A stretch of DNA of 64,000 bases from CBDDLJ01 sp965230635 (lineage in GTDB: Bacteria > Pseudomonadota > Gammaproteobacteria > UBA1113): assembly GCA_965230635.1 (NCBI GenBank), contig CBDDLJ010000021.1, forward strand, positions 62,001 through 126,000. Reading direction: 5' to 3'. Under the pieces are notes generated by a model. The model worked only from the letters and a program-made list of their open reading frames with translations. It did no database searches and had not been told where the DNA came from. Shown here piece after piece: positions 52,254-61,392 of the stretch (its first letter is position 1; every line of letters begins with the position of its first letter). Made by a program: the position numbers and the translations under genes.

Positions 52254-52892
52254 TTATCTCGTCTCCGTTTTATCGAGAAAAGGGCAGAGATCATTGACTA
52301 TGCAGTGGGGGCAGTCGGGTTTGCGTGCGGTGCACGTATAGCGTCCATGTAAAATTAGCCAATGGTGAGCATCTTTTTTAAAATCTTCAGGCACAATGTG
52401 TAATAATTTTTCTTCAACTTCATTGACATTTTTACCCGGAGCTAATTGGGTGCGGTTGGAAACGCGAAAAATATGAGTATCTACAGCGATAGTTGGTTCA
52501 CCAAAAGCGGTGTTTAAAATGACATTAGCCGTTTTGCGGCCTACGCCAGGTAAGGCTTGCAAACTTTTGCGCTCAGAGGGAACTTGTCCTCCGTGTTGCT
52601 GTAGTAATATTTCACATGTTTTTATAATATTGGCTGCTTTGGTATTATATAATCCAATCGTTTTAATATAATCTTTTAATTTATCTTCGCCTAAATTTAA
52701 TATTTTTTTTGGAGTATTAGCAATTTTATACAATTTTTGCGTTGCTTTATTCACGCTGATATCGGTTGCTTGGGCAGAGAGGATAACAGCAATTAATAAT
52801 TCGAACGGGGTTTTGTATATTAACTCCGTTGTTGGTGCGGGCTTTTCTTTTTTTAAACGTTGAAAAAAATTTTGAATTTGCTTTTTATTCAT
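52254..52892 (-). CDS. nth: Endonuclease III
   Basis: A DNA glycosylase/AP lyase that removes oxidised pyrimidines. The 212-residue form from ATG 52892 aligns with E. coli Nth (211): PFELLIAVILSAQATDISVNKAT, the helix-hairpin-helix LPGVGRKTANVILNTAFG with catalytic Lys, VDTHIFRVSNRT with catalytic Asp, and the [4Fe-4S] ligands C-x6-C-x2-C-x5-C in CTARKPDCPHCIVNDLC. An upstream ATG at 53024 lies inside rsxB and is unlikely. It overlaps rsxB by 8 bp. Confidence 0.97.
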   Translation of the reverse strand: MNKKQIQNFFQRLKKEKPAPTTELIYKTPFELLIAVILSAQATDISVNKATQKLYKIANTPKKILNLGEDKLKDYIKTIGLYNTKAANIIKTCEILLQQHGGQVPSERKSLQALPGVGRKTANVILNTAFGEPTIAVDTHIFRVSNRTQLAPGKNVNEVEEKLLHIVPEDFKKDAHHWLILHGRYTCTARKPDCPHCIVNDLCPFLDKTETR

Positions 52893-53541
52893 CTGACAAT
52901 CCTTGTTTGTGCTTTTGTTTGACTCGATTGATGGCTTGCTTGATATAGTCTTGTCGTGCGCGAATGATTTTAGCTTTTTTTTCATTTTCTTGGTGAGCTT
53001 GTTTAGCAGCAATGTATTTTTCATGACGTTGTTGCTTTAATCGTTGTAAACGCAGGTTGCGTTGTGTGTAACGTTTGCGGGCTTGAGCAGCTTGGGCTTT
53101 TTGCTCGATTGCTGAAGGTTCTGCGATCGCTTTGATATTAATACAATCCATAGGACAGGGCTCTATACATAATTGACAGCCAGTACATTCATCAGCTATG
53201 ACGGTATGCATCATTTTACTTGCCCCGACGATAGCATCCACTGGACAAGCTTTAATACATTTAGTGCAACCAATACAGAGTGCTTCATTAATAACAACAA
53301 CGTTGAAAGGACGAGTATTGTCAATGACCTGTTGGCGATAAGGAGCAGGATCTATCGACATCAATGCAGCAATATCTTCTAGCGTTTCCATGCCACCAGG
53401 GGCGCAGCGATCAATGGTTGTTTCACCTTTCGCTACCGCTTCAGCGTAAGGTAAGCAGGCCTCATAACTGCATTCACGGCACTGGGTTTGAGGTAGACAA
53501 TTGTCAATAGCGGTTACTAAGATATCCAGTTTTTTTTGCAT
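52885..53541 (-). CDS. rsxB: RnfB/RsxB-like ferredoxin subunit
   Basis: A 218-residue iron-sulfur protein. An N-terminal four-Cys motif (CLPQTQCRECSYEACLPYA...RCAPGG) is followed by two [4Fe-4S] ferredoxin motifs, CIGCTKCIKACPVDAI and CTGCQLCIEPCPMDCI, as in RnfB. It lacks the N-terminal membrane helix of E. coli RsxB, and its C-terminal 75 residues are a basic coiled coil (QARKRYTQRNLRLQRLKQQR...). No other rnf genes are adjacent; the rnfB-nth pair recalls the E. coli rsx-nth cluster. Its partner is unknown. Confidence 0.9.
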   Translation of the reverse strand: MQKKLDILVTAIDNCLPQTQCRECSYEACLPYAEAVAKGETTIDRCAPGGMETLEDIAALMSIDPAPYRQQVIDNTRPFNVVVINEALCIGCTKCIKACPVDAIVGASKMMHTVIADECTGCQLCIEPCPMDCINIKAIAEPSAIEQKAQAAQARKRYTQRNLRLQRLKQQRHEKYIAAKQAHQENEKKAKIIRARQDYIKQAINRVKQKHKQGLSDE

Positions 53542-53552
53542 AAATATCGTAC

Positions 53553-55187
53553 CTACTTTTGTAGCTGTTCGATTTGTTGTTGCTCAATGCGTTGTAATAA
53601 AGGTTTAAATGTGCCAATAGTTTCGCCAAACAAGGAATTGTTTAATCGTTGCCAAGATAAAGGCGGGATCTGTAAGAAATCTTCTACTTTTTCAGCTAAC
53701 TGCGGCAGTATTGGCTTTAAATACAGCATGATAATGCGAAATAGCTCCAAACCCATTGTACAAATAGCTTGTACTCGATCGGCTTGCTCTTCTTGTTTGA
53801 TTAAGACCCACGGTTTTTCTTTATCAATGAATTTATTAACTTTGTCTGCTAAATCCATGATGACTCGTACTGCGCGGGCATATTCGCGATTCTCAAAATA
53901 GTCTGCAACGATCGTATTCGTATCGAGTGCCAGTTTATGCAATAGCTCATCTAGACAGTTTTTTGCACATTGGTTATCAAAATGTTTGTTGATAAAGCGC
54001 GCGCAACGAGAGGCGATATTGATCACTTTCCCGATTAAATCCGCATTAACGCGAAGTTTGAAATCTTCAAAATTAAAATCAATATCATCTAAGTGGCTAT
54101 TTAACTTGGCAGCAAAATAATAGCGTAAATATTCAGCTGGCAAGTGTTCTAGAAAGGTTTTCCCGCTAATAAATGTTCCCCGGGATTTTGACATTTTTTC
54201 ACCATTAATTGTTAGAAAACCATGTGCATAAATGCCGGTAGGTGTGCGAAAGGATGAGCCATGCAATATGGCAGGCCAAAATAATGAGTGAAAGTAGATA
54301 ATATCTTTACCAATAAAATGATACAGTTCATTTGGGCTGTCTTTACCCCAGTAATCTTCAAATTCTATCAGCGGGTTATTGTCGCAGTAATTTTTAAAAC
54401 TGGCCATGTAGCCCACAGGGGCGTCTAACCAAACATAAAAATATTTATCTTCGGTTCCTGGAATTTTAAAGCCAAAATAAGGGGCGTCGCGGGTAATGTC
54501 CCAGGATCGTAATCCTTGCTCAAACCATTCATTTAACTTATTAGCCACTTCTTTTTGTAAATGACCTGCATGCGTCCAATTCTTTAACATATCGGTATAA
54601 TCTTGCAATTTAAAAAAGAAGTGGTCAGTTTTCCTTAATTCAGGTGTTGCGCCGGATAGAATGGACTTAGGGTTTAACAATTCCATTGGGCTATATGTTG
54701 CACCACAGACTTCACAATTGTCACCATATTGATCGATGGCACCACAGCGAGGGCATTCACCTTTGACATAACGATCCGGTAAAAACATTTTTTTTTCAGG
54801 ATCGAATGCGTGTTCAATCGTGCGGCGCTCTATATCACCGCGTTTTGCTAAACGTTGATAAATTAATGTGGCTAATTCATGATTTTCATCCGAGTGGGTT
54901 GTGTGGAAATTATCGAAGTCAATGTGAAAATTGCTTAAATCCGTTTTATGTTCTTGATACATTTTTTCTGAAAATTGTTCAGGAGATATACCTTCTTTAT
55001 CTGCTTTGATCATAACAGGGGTGCCATGTGCATCATCACCGCAGACAAAGTGGCATTCACGGCCACGCAGCTTTTGAAATCTTGCCCAAATATCAGTTTG
55101 TATAAATCCAACTAAATGTCCCAAATGAATGGATCCATTCGCGTAAGGTAATGCGTAAGTCACCAATAGTTTTGCTGCTGTGGTCAT
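53553..55187 (-). CDS. metG: Methionine--tRNA ligase
   Basis: MetRS, class I. 544 residues: YALPYANGSIHLGHLVGF (HIGH-type, residues about 13-24), the zinc-binding knuckle CPRCGAIDQYGDNCEVCGATY, and KMSKSRGTFI at about 331, then the anticodon-binding helical domain. It lacks the C-terminal tRNA-binding/dimerisation domain that extends E. coli MetG to 677 residues, so it may be monomeric. It is divergent from mrp, a conserved gammaproteobacterial arrangement, and is followed by rsxB and nth on the same strand. Confidence 0.97.
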   Translation of the reverse strand: MTTAAKLLVTYALPYANGSIHLGHLVGFIQTDIWARFQKLRGRECHFVCGDDAHGTPVMIKADKEGISPEQFSEKMYQEHKTDLSNFHIDFDNFHTTHSDENHELATLIYQRLAKRGDIERRTIEHAFDPEKKMFLPDRYVKGECPRCGAIDQYGDNCEVCGATYSPMELLNPKSILSGATPELRKTDHFFFKLQDYTDMLKNWTHAGHLQKEVANKLNEWFEQGLRSWDITRDAPYFGFKIPGTEDKYFYVWLDAPVGYMASFKNYCDNNPLIEFEDYWGKDSPNELYHFIGKDIIYFHSLFWPAILHGSSFRTPTGIYAHGFLTINGEKMSKSRGTFISGKTFLEHLPAEYLRYYFAAKLNSHLDDIDFNFEDFKLRVNADLIGKVINIASRCARFINKHFDNQCAKNCLDELLHKLALDTNTIVADYFENREYARAVRVIMDLADKVNKFIDKEKPWVLIKQEEQADRVQAICTMGLELFRIIMLYLKPILPQLAEKVEDFLQIPPLSWQRLNNSLFGETIGTFKPLLQRIEQQQIEQLQK

Positions 55188-55304
55188 AATCTATTAAATC
55201 CTGGCTGTAAATGTTATGAATCATACCGAAAAAAGTTAAAATTTTCAGCACTTTTTGCTGTATTTATGCTAGCATGGCCACATTAGCATCGCGAGGCAAA
55301 AATT

Positions 55305-56378
55305 ATGCAAAAAATACGTGATAAATTAGCAGAATTTCACGATCCTTTTCTTGATACTGATTTGGTCAGTGCTAAGACGGTTAAAAATATAACAGATAGC
55401 GCTGAAAGTGTGCAGTTAACATTGCAATTTGGTTTCCCTATTCAACAATATCAAGATGATTTGATACAAGCGCTACAAGCGCATTTGAGTGATAATTTAT
55501 GTGGAAAAAAATTGGAAATACATTGTGAGACAAACGTTGCTGCGCATCAAGTGCAATCCGGTGTTGCAAGTATACGTCAGATAAAAAATATTATTGCGGT
55601 AGCGTCGGGTAAAGGGGGCGTAGGAAAATCAACCGTTGCTGTGAATTTGGCATTGGCATTGGCTAAGGAAGGTGGGCGAGTTGGGTTATTAGATGCGGAT
55701 ATTTATGGTCCTAGTCAACCACAAATGCTAGGTTGCTATCAACGTCCTGATGCGATTGATGGTAAAATGAAACCAATTGAGCGTCATGGTATTTACACAA
55801 TGTCCATAGGATATTTAATTGCGCAAGATAATGCAGTGGTATGGCGTGGACCTATGATAAGTACCGCATTGCAACAATTATTGCGCGATACGGCTTGGCC
55901 GGCATTGGATTATTTAGTGATTGATTTACCGCCAGGGACCGGCGATGTGCAATTAACATTGGCTCAAAAAATTCCAGTCAGTGCTGCAGTTGTTGTAACA
56001 ACACCACAGGACTTAGCATTACTCGATGTGCGTCGAGCGATAAACATGTTTAAGAAAGTATCAATTCCTGTGTTAGGTGTTGTGGAGAATATGAGCTATT
56101 CAATATGTCAATCTTGTGGTCATGTAGAAGCTATTTTTGGCCATGGCGGCGGTGATAAAATTGCCAAAGAATTTTCATTGCCGTTATTGGGTGCTATTCC
56201 ATTAGACAAACAATTGCATGAGCAAACCGATCAGGGTAAACCAACCGTGGTCGCTGCTGCGGATTCTACCATCGCGCAGCAATTTTATACCATCGCTCGC
56301 CACGTAAGTGCGAAACTTTCCTTGCAAGCGTGTGATGAGTCGAGTAAATTTCCTAACATCGTCATTGAAAAAAGTTAG
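55305..56378 (+). CDS. mrp: Iron-sulfur cluster carrier protein Mrp/ApbC
   Basis: A P-loop NTPase that holds and transfers [4Fe-4S] clusters. The 357 residues have an N-terminal MIP18/DUF59-like domain (residues 1-85), then Walker A VASGKGGVGKSTVAVNLA near 105, GLLDADIYGPSQPQMLG, the Walker B region DYLVIDLPPGTGDVQLT, and the cluster-binding CxxC in ICQSCGH near 268. Its length is close to E. coli Mrp/ApbC (369). It is followed by dcd 19 bp downstream and divergent from metG. Confidence 0.96.
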   Translation: MQKIRDKLAEFHDPFLDTDLVSAKTVKNITDSAESVQLTLQFGFPIQQYQDDLIQALQAHLSDNLCGKKLEIHCETNVAAHQVQSGVASIRQIKNIIAVASGKGGVGKSTVAVNLALALAKEGGRVGLLDADIYGPSQPQMLGCYQRPDAIDGKMKPIERHGIYTMSIGYLIAQDNAVVWRGPMISTALQQLLRDTAWPALDYLVIDLPPGTGDVQLTLAQKIPVSAAVVVTTPQDLALLDVRRAINMFKKVSIPVLGVVENMSYSICQSCGHVEAIFGHGGGDKIAKEFSLPLLGAIPLDKQLHEQTDQGKPTVVAAADSTIAQQFYTIARHVSAKLSLQACDESSKFPNIVIEKS

Positions 56379-56397
56379 CAGTGGGAGAAGTAAAGCA

Positions 56398-56976
56398 ATG
56401 TCAATAAAGCCTGATAAGTGGATTGCCTATATGGCGAAAAAACGTGATATGATTAACCCCTTTGAAGAATCACAAGTGAGAGAGACAGACGCAGGGCGGA
56501 TTATTTCCTATGGCACATCAAGCTATGGTTATGATGTGCGTTGTGCTGATGAATTTAAAATCTTCACAAATATTAATTCTGCTGTGGTTGATCCGAAAGC
56601 CTTCGATAGTAATAGTTTTGTTGATATTCAATCAGACGTTTGTATTATTCCACCAAACTCTTTTGCTTTGGCGCGTACAATTGAGTATTTTCGCATACCG
56701 CGTAATGTATTAACCATTTGTTTGGGTAAGTCAACGTATGCGCGTTGTGGTATTATTGTCAATGTGACTCCGTTAGAACCAGAGTGGGAAGGACATGTTA
56801 CCTTAGAATTTTCTAATACTACCCCGTTGCCGGCAAAAATTTATGCAAATGAGGGTGTGGCGCAAATTGTTTTCTTACAATCTGATGAAGATTGTGCGGT
56901 ATCCTACAAAGATAGAAAAGGTAAATATCAGGGGCAAACGGGTGTCACTTTACCGAAAGTGGCAGAAGATAGTTAG
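56398..56976 (+). CDS. dcd: dCTP deaminase
   Basis: Converts dCTP to dUTP and ammonia, feeding thymidylate synthesis. From ATG 56398 (GGGAGAAG upstream) the protein has 192 residues against 193 in E. coli. ISYGTSSYGYDVRCADEFKIF, the conserved FALARTIEYFRIPRNVLTICLGKSTYARCGIIVNVTPLEPEWEGHVTLEFSNTTPLPAKIYANEGVAQ(I)VF and KYQGQTGVTLPK are diagnostic. Half of a 165-bp palindrome starts three bases after its stop. Confidence 0.97.
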   Translation: MSIKPDKWIAYMAKKRDMINPFEESQVRETDAGRIISYGTSSYGYDVRCADEFKIFTNINSAVVDPKAFDSNSFVDIQSDVCIIPPNSFALARTIEYFRIPRNVLTICLGKSTYARCGIIVNVTPLEPEWEGHVTLEFSNTTPLPAKIYANEGVAQIVFLQSDEDCAVSYKDRKGKYQGQTGVTLPKVAEDS

Positions 56977-56978
56977 AT

Positions 56979-57073
56979 TTATAGCGGTTCCCTCTATTGT
57001 TGACCTTCTAAGCGAGTATAGTGTTTGCTTGCGAGGTTTCAAAAGCGACGTTTACTTATTGTAAATAAGGTTT
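56979..57073. repeat. Truncated 165-bp palindrome (subtype B half)
   Basis: Starting at TTATAGCGG, about 95 bp match the inverse of the right half of the element at 9237-9401 (CTAAGCGAGTATAG, GAGGTTTCAAAAGCGACGTT, CTTATTGTAAATAAGG). The other half is missing. Confidence 0.85.
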
Positions 57074-57145
57074 CCTTAAGGTAATTTCTGTAAAATTAAT
57101 CTCTGTGTGTGATTAGACGATAACGATTTAAAAAAGGATAACCTA

Positions 57146-58288
57146 ATGAGTACGATGAGACCATCTAGCTACGCGCATTCACAATTGCAGATGGACGCTG
57201 TCTCTGTATTACAGCAGTATCACCATTATTTAGCCGATTTTGGTCACTCTCCTGTCACTCATTTAAAAATGTGTCTTGCGCTGAATATGCCAAACTCTTT
57301 AGTTAAGCGTGTTGTGCAGGCGGGCCAAGCTTATCAGCAATTAGCGTTGATGTCCGAAAAAACAATGCAGAAATTATTGCGTAAAAAAGCATGGCGTAAA
57401 CAGATGATGCGAAAAATTCATGCTTATTTGCGTCGTCGTCAAAAATACCATCAGCACTATCTGGATCCGGCGTTATTAAAGTTACCCATTGATATTGACT
57501 CAGAATTAAAACATATTTTGCATGGCCTGAGAGAAATGCATGCTGCACTAACAGATTGTATGAGTGAAATGAGGATCATTGCGCAAGAAAGTATAACATT
57601 GAATCAACAAATGCAAAGAACTGAACACGCATATCATGTTGCGTTAAACCAAAAGGCTATTGATACTGGCAAGCATATGCTTACCGCTTTATCGGATTGT
57701 GGTTACGAAATACGAGAGCAAGATCACGGCTTACTTAATCCAATGAGTAAAATTGCCGAAGAGTTTGTATCTATTGATTTGGATAAATTAGTTTTAGCCC
57801 AGCGTGAAAAACATGGTGAGGCAATTCATCATGGTCATATTATCCGTATGGTGAATTTATTGGCTGCATTGTCTCGCTATCCAGCATGCCGTGAAGAATT
57901 AGGTATTGACATAGAACAGTTGAAAGTCATAACACATGAAGAGATCCATAAGCATATTAATTGTCTGCGCGAACATGCAGTATTTGCTGCGGCAGAAAAA
58001 GCATGGCTGAAGCATGATGTTGAATGTGATGAGTTAAAGCAACAACATAAGCAGCTTATACAAACATTCCAAAATAAAGTGGAAGACTTACAATGTCGAC
58101 AACAACGAGTAGAACAGCAGGTAGAAGCGTACTGTCAGCAAGTTGAAGCGTATCAAAAGCAGTATAGTCAATTGTTTACCAAAATGGCTGGCTTGCGTCC
58201 AAGCATGAGTGCGAATAAAAAGAAAGATGACTTATTAGAAGCATACCAAGAAATAAAACGATGCGGCCTTAATAACAGTGCTCTATAA
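57146..58288 (+). CDS. Hypothetical helical/coiled-coil protein, 380 residues
   Basis: I recognise no family. The protein is soluble, rich in Gln, His and Lys and nearly all helical. Residues 70-110 are very basic (KLLRKKAWRKQMMRKIHAYLRRRQKYHQHY), and the C-terminal 110 residues form a coiled coil (ELKQQHKQLIQTFQNKVEDLQCRQQRVEQQVEAYCQQ). There is no signal or membrane segment. Such proteins are frequent among Legionellales effectors, but nothing here shows secretion. AAAGGA precedes the ATG. It converges with the GTPase gene, 17 bp apart. Confidence 0.7.
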   Translation: MSTMRPSSYAHSQLQMDAVSVLQQYHHYLADFGHSPVTHLKMCLALNMPNSLVKRVVQAGQAYQQLALMSEKTMQKLLRKKAWRKQMMRKIHAYLRRRQKYHQHYLDPALLKLPIDIDSELKHILHGLREMHAALTDCMSEMRIIAQESITLNQQMQRTEHAYHVALNQKAIDTGKHMLTALSDCGYEIREQDHGLLNPMSKIAEEFVSIDLDKLVLAQREKHGEAIHHGHIIRMVNLLAALSRYPACREELGIDIEQLKVITHEEIHKHINCLREHAVFAAAEKAWLKHDVECDELKQQHKQLIQTFQNKVEDLQCRQQRVEQQVEAYCQQVEAYQKQYSQLFTKMAGLRPSMSANKKKDDLLEAYQEIKRCGLNNSAL

Positions 58289-58305
58289 TAATAGGAAACC
58301 AGGTT

Positions 58306-59343
58306 TTAGCTAAATCTGCTCGATAACAAAGGGCTTGTATTTTCTTCTATGTTTTGGTTAGTGGTTTCAGTGAATATCGATATATCGCCTGTAGCTGAAT
58401 CAACTTCAGGATCCACTGTGAATAGGCACTCATTCTTTTTAGCGATTTTTTCTTTTCTGACTAAAAAGAATAGAATTGTTGCACAAACAGCAGTGGCAAT
58501 TGCGCCAAAAGTAATTAATCCTAGGCCCAAAGGATGTACCGGTAAGAGTAAGATGCTATAGATACCATAAGCGACAAAGCAAAGGCCAGCGGTCATTCCT
58601 ATTGTAGCTCCTGATACCCCACCAATAAACTCATCTTTTCGGTATTTTCTTTGTTTCTTTCGCTCTTTCATTAGCCTTATTTTTGCTTGTTGTGAAGCTA
58701 TCAATTTCGATGTATCGATGAGTAAATTTTTTTCATACAATTGATTATAAAGTATCGTCGGTAAGTCTTCTTGAATACTGCCTTTATAAACAGAATTTTC
58801 AATACCGGAAGGTTTTAATGTTAACTCGAATAGTCGGCCGTTATATGGATTCGTATTTAAAAATTTGCACTCTTCTGGCATCCAGCCTAACGCTTCGGCA
58901 ACTTCTCGTGATCTGTTGAAATTAAACAGTTGCTCCCTATCAATGGGTTTGTTTGTAATAATAAATTTTGCATAACTCTTTGTTTTTTCTGTTTGGTTAT
59001 CGTCGAGTATTTTTTTAAAGAGGTTTAAATCATCAACTGTATTACGTGTTACATCGAGGACAAAGAGGATGGCGTCGGCATTGATTAGACATTTGGATAT
59101 AACAGGAATAAGTGCTTGTTTTCCCGGGGTATCCCAAATGATGGCGGGAACGATTTGCTTCTCTTTATGCAACGTTAATTTATGAGAGGTGATGTGAGTT
59201 GTTTCTTGGTAGTCCTCAGCTATTTCTTCATAAGTCAAAAGATTGATTAATGTCGTTTTCCCAGATTGAGAGTTTCCAATAAATACGATATTGACAGAAT
59301 CCATTTCCACCTCTGTTACTGATTTACCGCTATAACTATACAT
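58306..59343 (-). CDS. Ras/Rab-like GTPase with C-terminal membrane hairpin
   Basis: A 345-residue protein. Residues about 15-190 are a P-loop GTPase: G1 GNSQSGKTT (23-31), a threonine in TTHITSH as possible G2, G3 WDTPGKQ (DxxG), and G4-like ITNKPID, where the canonical Asp of NKxD is displaced by one residue. A basic segment (KERKKQRKYRKDE) leads into two membrane helices (ATIGMTAGLCFVAYGIYSILLL and GLITFGAIATAVCATILFFLV) and a Ser-rich tail. The fold resembles eukaryotic small GTPases, and the hairpin could anchor it in a bacterial or host membrane. Effector status is inference. Confidence 0.8.
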   Translation of the reverse strand: MYSYSGKSVTEVEMDSVNIVFIGNSQSGKTTLINLLTYEEIAEDYQETTHITSHKLTLHKEKQIVPAIIWDTPGKQALIPVISKCLINADAILFVLDVTRNTVDDLNLFKKILDDNQTEKTKSYAKFIITNKPIDREQLFNFNRSREVAEALGWMPEECKFLNTNPYNGRLFELTLKPSGIENSVYKGSIQEDLPTILYNQLYEKNLLIDTSKLIASQQAKIRLMKERKKQRKYRKDEFIGGVSGATIGMTAGLCFVAYGIYSILLLPVHPLGLGLITFGAIATAVCATILFFLVRKEKIAKKNECLFTVDPEVDSATGDISIFTETTNQNIEENTSPLLSSRFS

Positions 59344-59530
59344 TTTTTAAACTTTATCTGTCAATGAGAAAATTAAATTTAGAGTGTGTTGAAATAAGAT
59401 ACAAGGTTTAACATGGATAAATAAACATGTTCAAATTAGCTAATTGAATACAGGTATTACTCTCCGGTCAATGTGTTGGAAAGTCAGGTATAATACCTTT
59501 TTTGAGATCAGCATAGGCATAGACTTCAAG

Positions 59531-60244
59531 ATGAATGATAAAAAAAAGAACATAAAAAAACCGGTGTTTTTTATTACAGGCACAAATACTGGCGTGGGCA
59601 AAACGTTTGTCACTTGTGCCATGTTACAAACCATTTCAGCATGGGGCCTCACAACAGCTGCGATGAAACCTGTTTCAGCCGGTGTTATTGAAACAGAATC
59701 AGGCGGCATGGTAGAAGATGTCGTTGCATTATCGACAGCAATGACAGCGACTCTACCAATGGAAATTATGAATCCATTTTCATTGAAATCACCTATTTCT
59801 CCCAATATTGCAGCAGAAAAAGAAGGCGTCACGTTAAATGTTGCGGCATTACTGGAAAAAACTACCTTATTTTTAAATCAACCAGAGGATGTATTGCTGC
59901 TAGAAGGTGCTGGTGGCTGGGCTGTTCCATTGAATGAGCACGAATTGTTAGCCGATTATGTTGAAGCATTACAGATCCCGGTTATTGTGGTTGTAGGAAT
60001 AACGTTAGGCTGTTTAAATCACACGTTATTAACAGTGAAGGATATACAGTCGCGTGACGTGCCATTAGCCGGCTGGATTGCTAACCAAATTGATCCGGAT
60101 ATGCAGGCTTACCATGATAATATACAAACGCTTAAGGATAGAATAACGGCACCGTTATTAGCAACCATTCCTTACCAATTGTCACTGGATTATAAACACT
60201 GTGGTCATTATTTTTCTTCGCAATTATCGCTTCTTATACGATAA
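59531..60244 (+). CDS. bioD: Dethiobiotin synthetase
   Basis: Closes the ureido ring of biotin precursor DAPA using CO2 and ATP. From ATG 59531 the protein has 237 residues: FFITGTNTGVGKTFVTCAML (P-loop GTDTxVGKT type), AMKPVSAGV, NPFSLKSPISPNIAAE (conserved P..SPH-like, with N for H), LLEGAGGWAVPLNEHELLADY, and GCLNHTLLTV. An ATG at 59444 would add 29 unlikely residues. No other bio genes are adjacent. It converges with ihfB. Confidence 0.93.
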   Translation: MNDKKKNIKKPVFFITGTNTGVGKTFVTCAMLQTISAWGLTTAAMKPVSAGVIETESGGMVEDVVALSTAMTATLPMEIMNPFSLKSPISPNIAAEKEGVTLNVAALLEKTTLFLNQPEDVLLLEGAGGWAVPLNEHELLADYVEALQIPVIVVVGITLGCLNHTLLTVKDIQSRDVPLAGWIANQIDPDMQAYHDNIQTLKDRITAPLLATIPYQLSLDYKHCGHYFSSQLSLLIR

Positions 60245-60258
60245 ATCAGGAATGATAC

Positions 60259-60555
60259 TCAATTGTTTATTTGTTGGCTGTTATTCACCAATTCTTTTAA
60301 TTCTTTTCCGGGTTTAAAATGAGGAGTGTATTTCGCTTCAGTAACAACTTTTTCACCTGTTTTGGGGTTGTGCGCATTTCGTGGTGGACGATAGTGTAAT
60401 GAAAAACTGCCAAAACCACGAATTTCAATACGTTCTCCACTTGATAATGTTTTACTCATTGTTTCAAGAATGAGATTAGTTGCCTCCAATATTGATTTTT
60501 CTGGAAGGTGTGCAAACCTTTCGGTGATTTTTTCTATCAATTTTGATTTAATCAT
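60259..60555 (-). CDS. ihfB: Integration host factor subunit beta
   Basis: A 98-residue DNA-bending nucleoid protein of the HU/IHF fold. IKSKLIEKITERFAHLPEKSILEATNLILETMSKTLSSGERIEIRGFGSFSLHYRPPRNAHNPKTGEKV contains the IHF-beta-typical ERIEIRGFGSFSLHYRPPR..RNPKTG arm. Its length equals that of E. coli IhfB plus four. In E. coli ihfB follows rpsA; here it stands between bioD and purN. Confidence 0.95.
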   Translation of the reverse strand: MIKSKLIEKITERFAHLPEKSILEATNLILETMSKTLSSGERIEIRGFGSFSLHYRPPRNAHNPKTGEKVVTEAKYTPHFKPGKELKELVNNSQQINN

Positions 60556-60733
60556 AGTGATTTCAGCGTAAAAGGCTGCCCCCTTTCTTGTATAAATATA
60601 ACTCTTTAAATTAGCAACTCTATGCTTTTAAATGAAAATTCTATTAAAATAATAGTAGCAGCAGATTTCAGGTTTCGCACGAAAAAACGAAAAAAATTTA
60701 AATTTATTCAGGACTTAGGTAAAAAAAGCACAA

Positions 60734-61387
60734 TTATTGTTCATTCAGCAGTAATCCTTGTTTTGTTAACACCTGATCACGATAAAAAATTTGGTTTTTA
60801 TGTATTTTTATCGTTTTTTTAGCAAACCATTGAATAACTTGTGGGTAAAGTCGGTGTTCCAATTGATGTACGCGTTGTTTTAGTGTCTCAACAGTGTCTT
60901 TTTTTGTTACAGTCAGTCTCGCTTGGCAAATAATGGGTCCATTATCCAATTCCGCAGTGACCACATGTACTGTTGCACCGTGTTGTGTATCGCGGTTTGC
61001 AATAATTTGTTCATGTGTATGTAATCCAGGGTATTTCGGTAATAACGAAGGATGTACATTTAAAATACAACCAAATGGATAATGCTTGACGAATTTCTCT
61101 GATAGAATACGCATGAAGCCTGCAAGAATAATTAAGCTTGGTTGATAGGAGTTAATACATGCCATTAATTTATCGTCATATTGCTCGCGTGATAATGATG
61201 CATTATTGCTGATAATGTGGGTAGGAATGGCATGCTGTTGCGCGCGTGTTAAGCCATAAGCGGTAGCTTTATTGCTGATAACAGCATCGATGCTTGCCTC
61301 AATTTTATTGTCCTTTATAGCATCAATAATTGCTTGTAAGTTACTGCCGTTACCAGAAACTAGCACAACAAGAGAAAGTTTAACCAT
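60734..61387 (-). CDS. purN: Phosphoribosylglycinamide formyltransferase
   Basis: Third step of purine synthesis: transfers formyl from 10-formyl-THF to GAR. 217 residues: VLVSGNGSNLQAIIDAIKDN at the N-terminus, the catalytic region LAGFMRILSEKFVKHYPFGCILNVHPSLLPKYPGLHTHEQ (Asn and His), and HVVTAELDNGPIICQARLTV with the catalytic Asp. It follows purM by 5 bp in one operon. Confidence 0.96.
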   Translation of the reverse strand: MVKLSLVVLVSGNGSNLQAIIDAIKDNKIEASIDAVISNKATAYGLTRAQQHAIPTHIISNNASLSREQYDDKLMACINSYQPSLIILAGFMRILSEKFVKHYPFGCILNVHPSLLPKYPGLHTHEQIIANRDTQHGATVHVVTAELDNGPIICQARLTVTKKDTVETLKQRVHQLEHRLYPQVIQWFAKKTIKIHKNQIFYRDQVLTKQGLLLNEQ

Positions 61388-61392
61388 ATGAC

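Noticed and set aside
60622..60822. A 66-codon plus-strand frame between ihfB and purN
   Set aside because: It overlaps the end of purN, is rich in Lys, Phe and Val from AT-rich DNA, and has no ribosome site.
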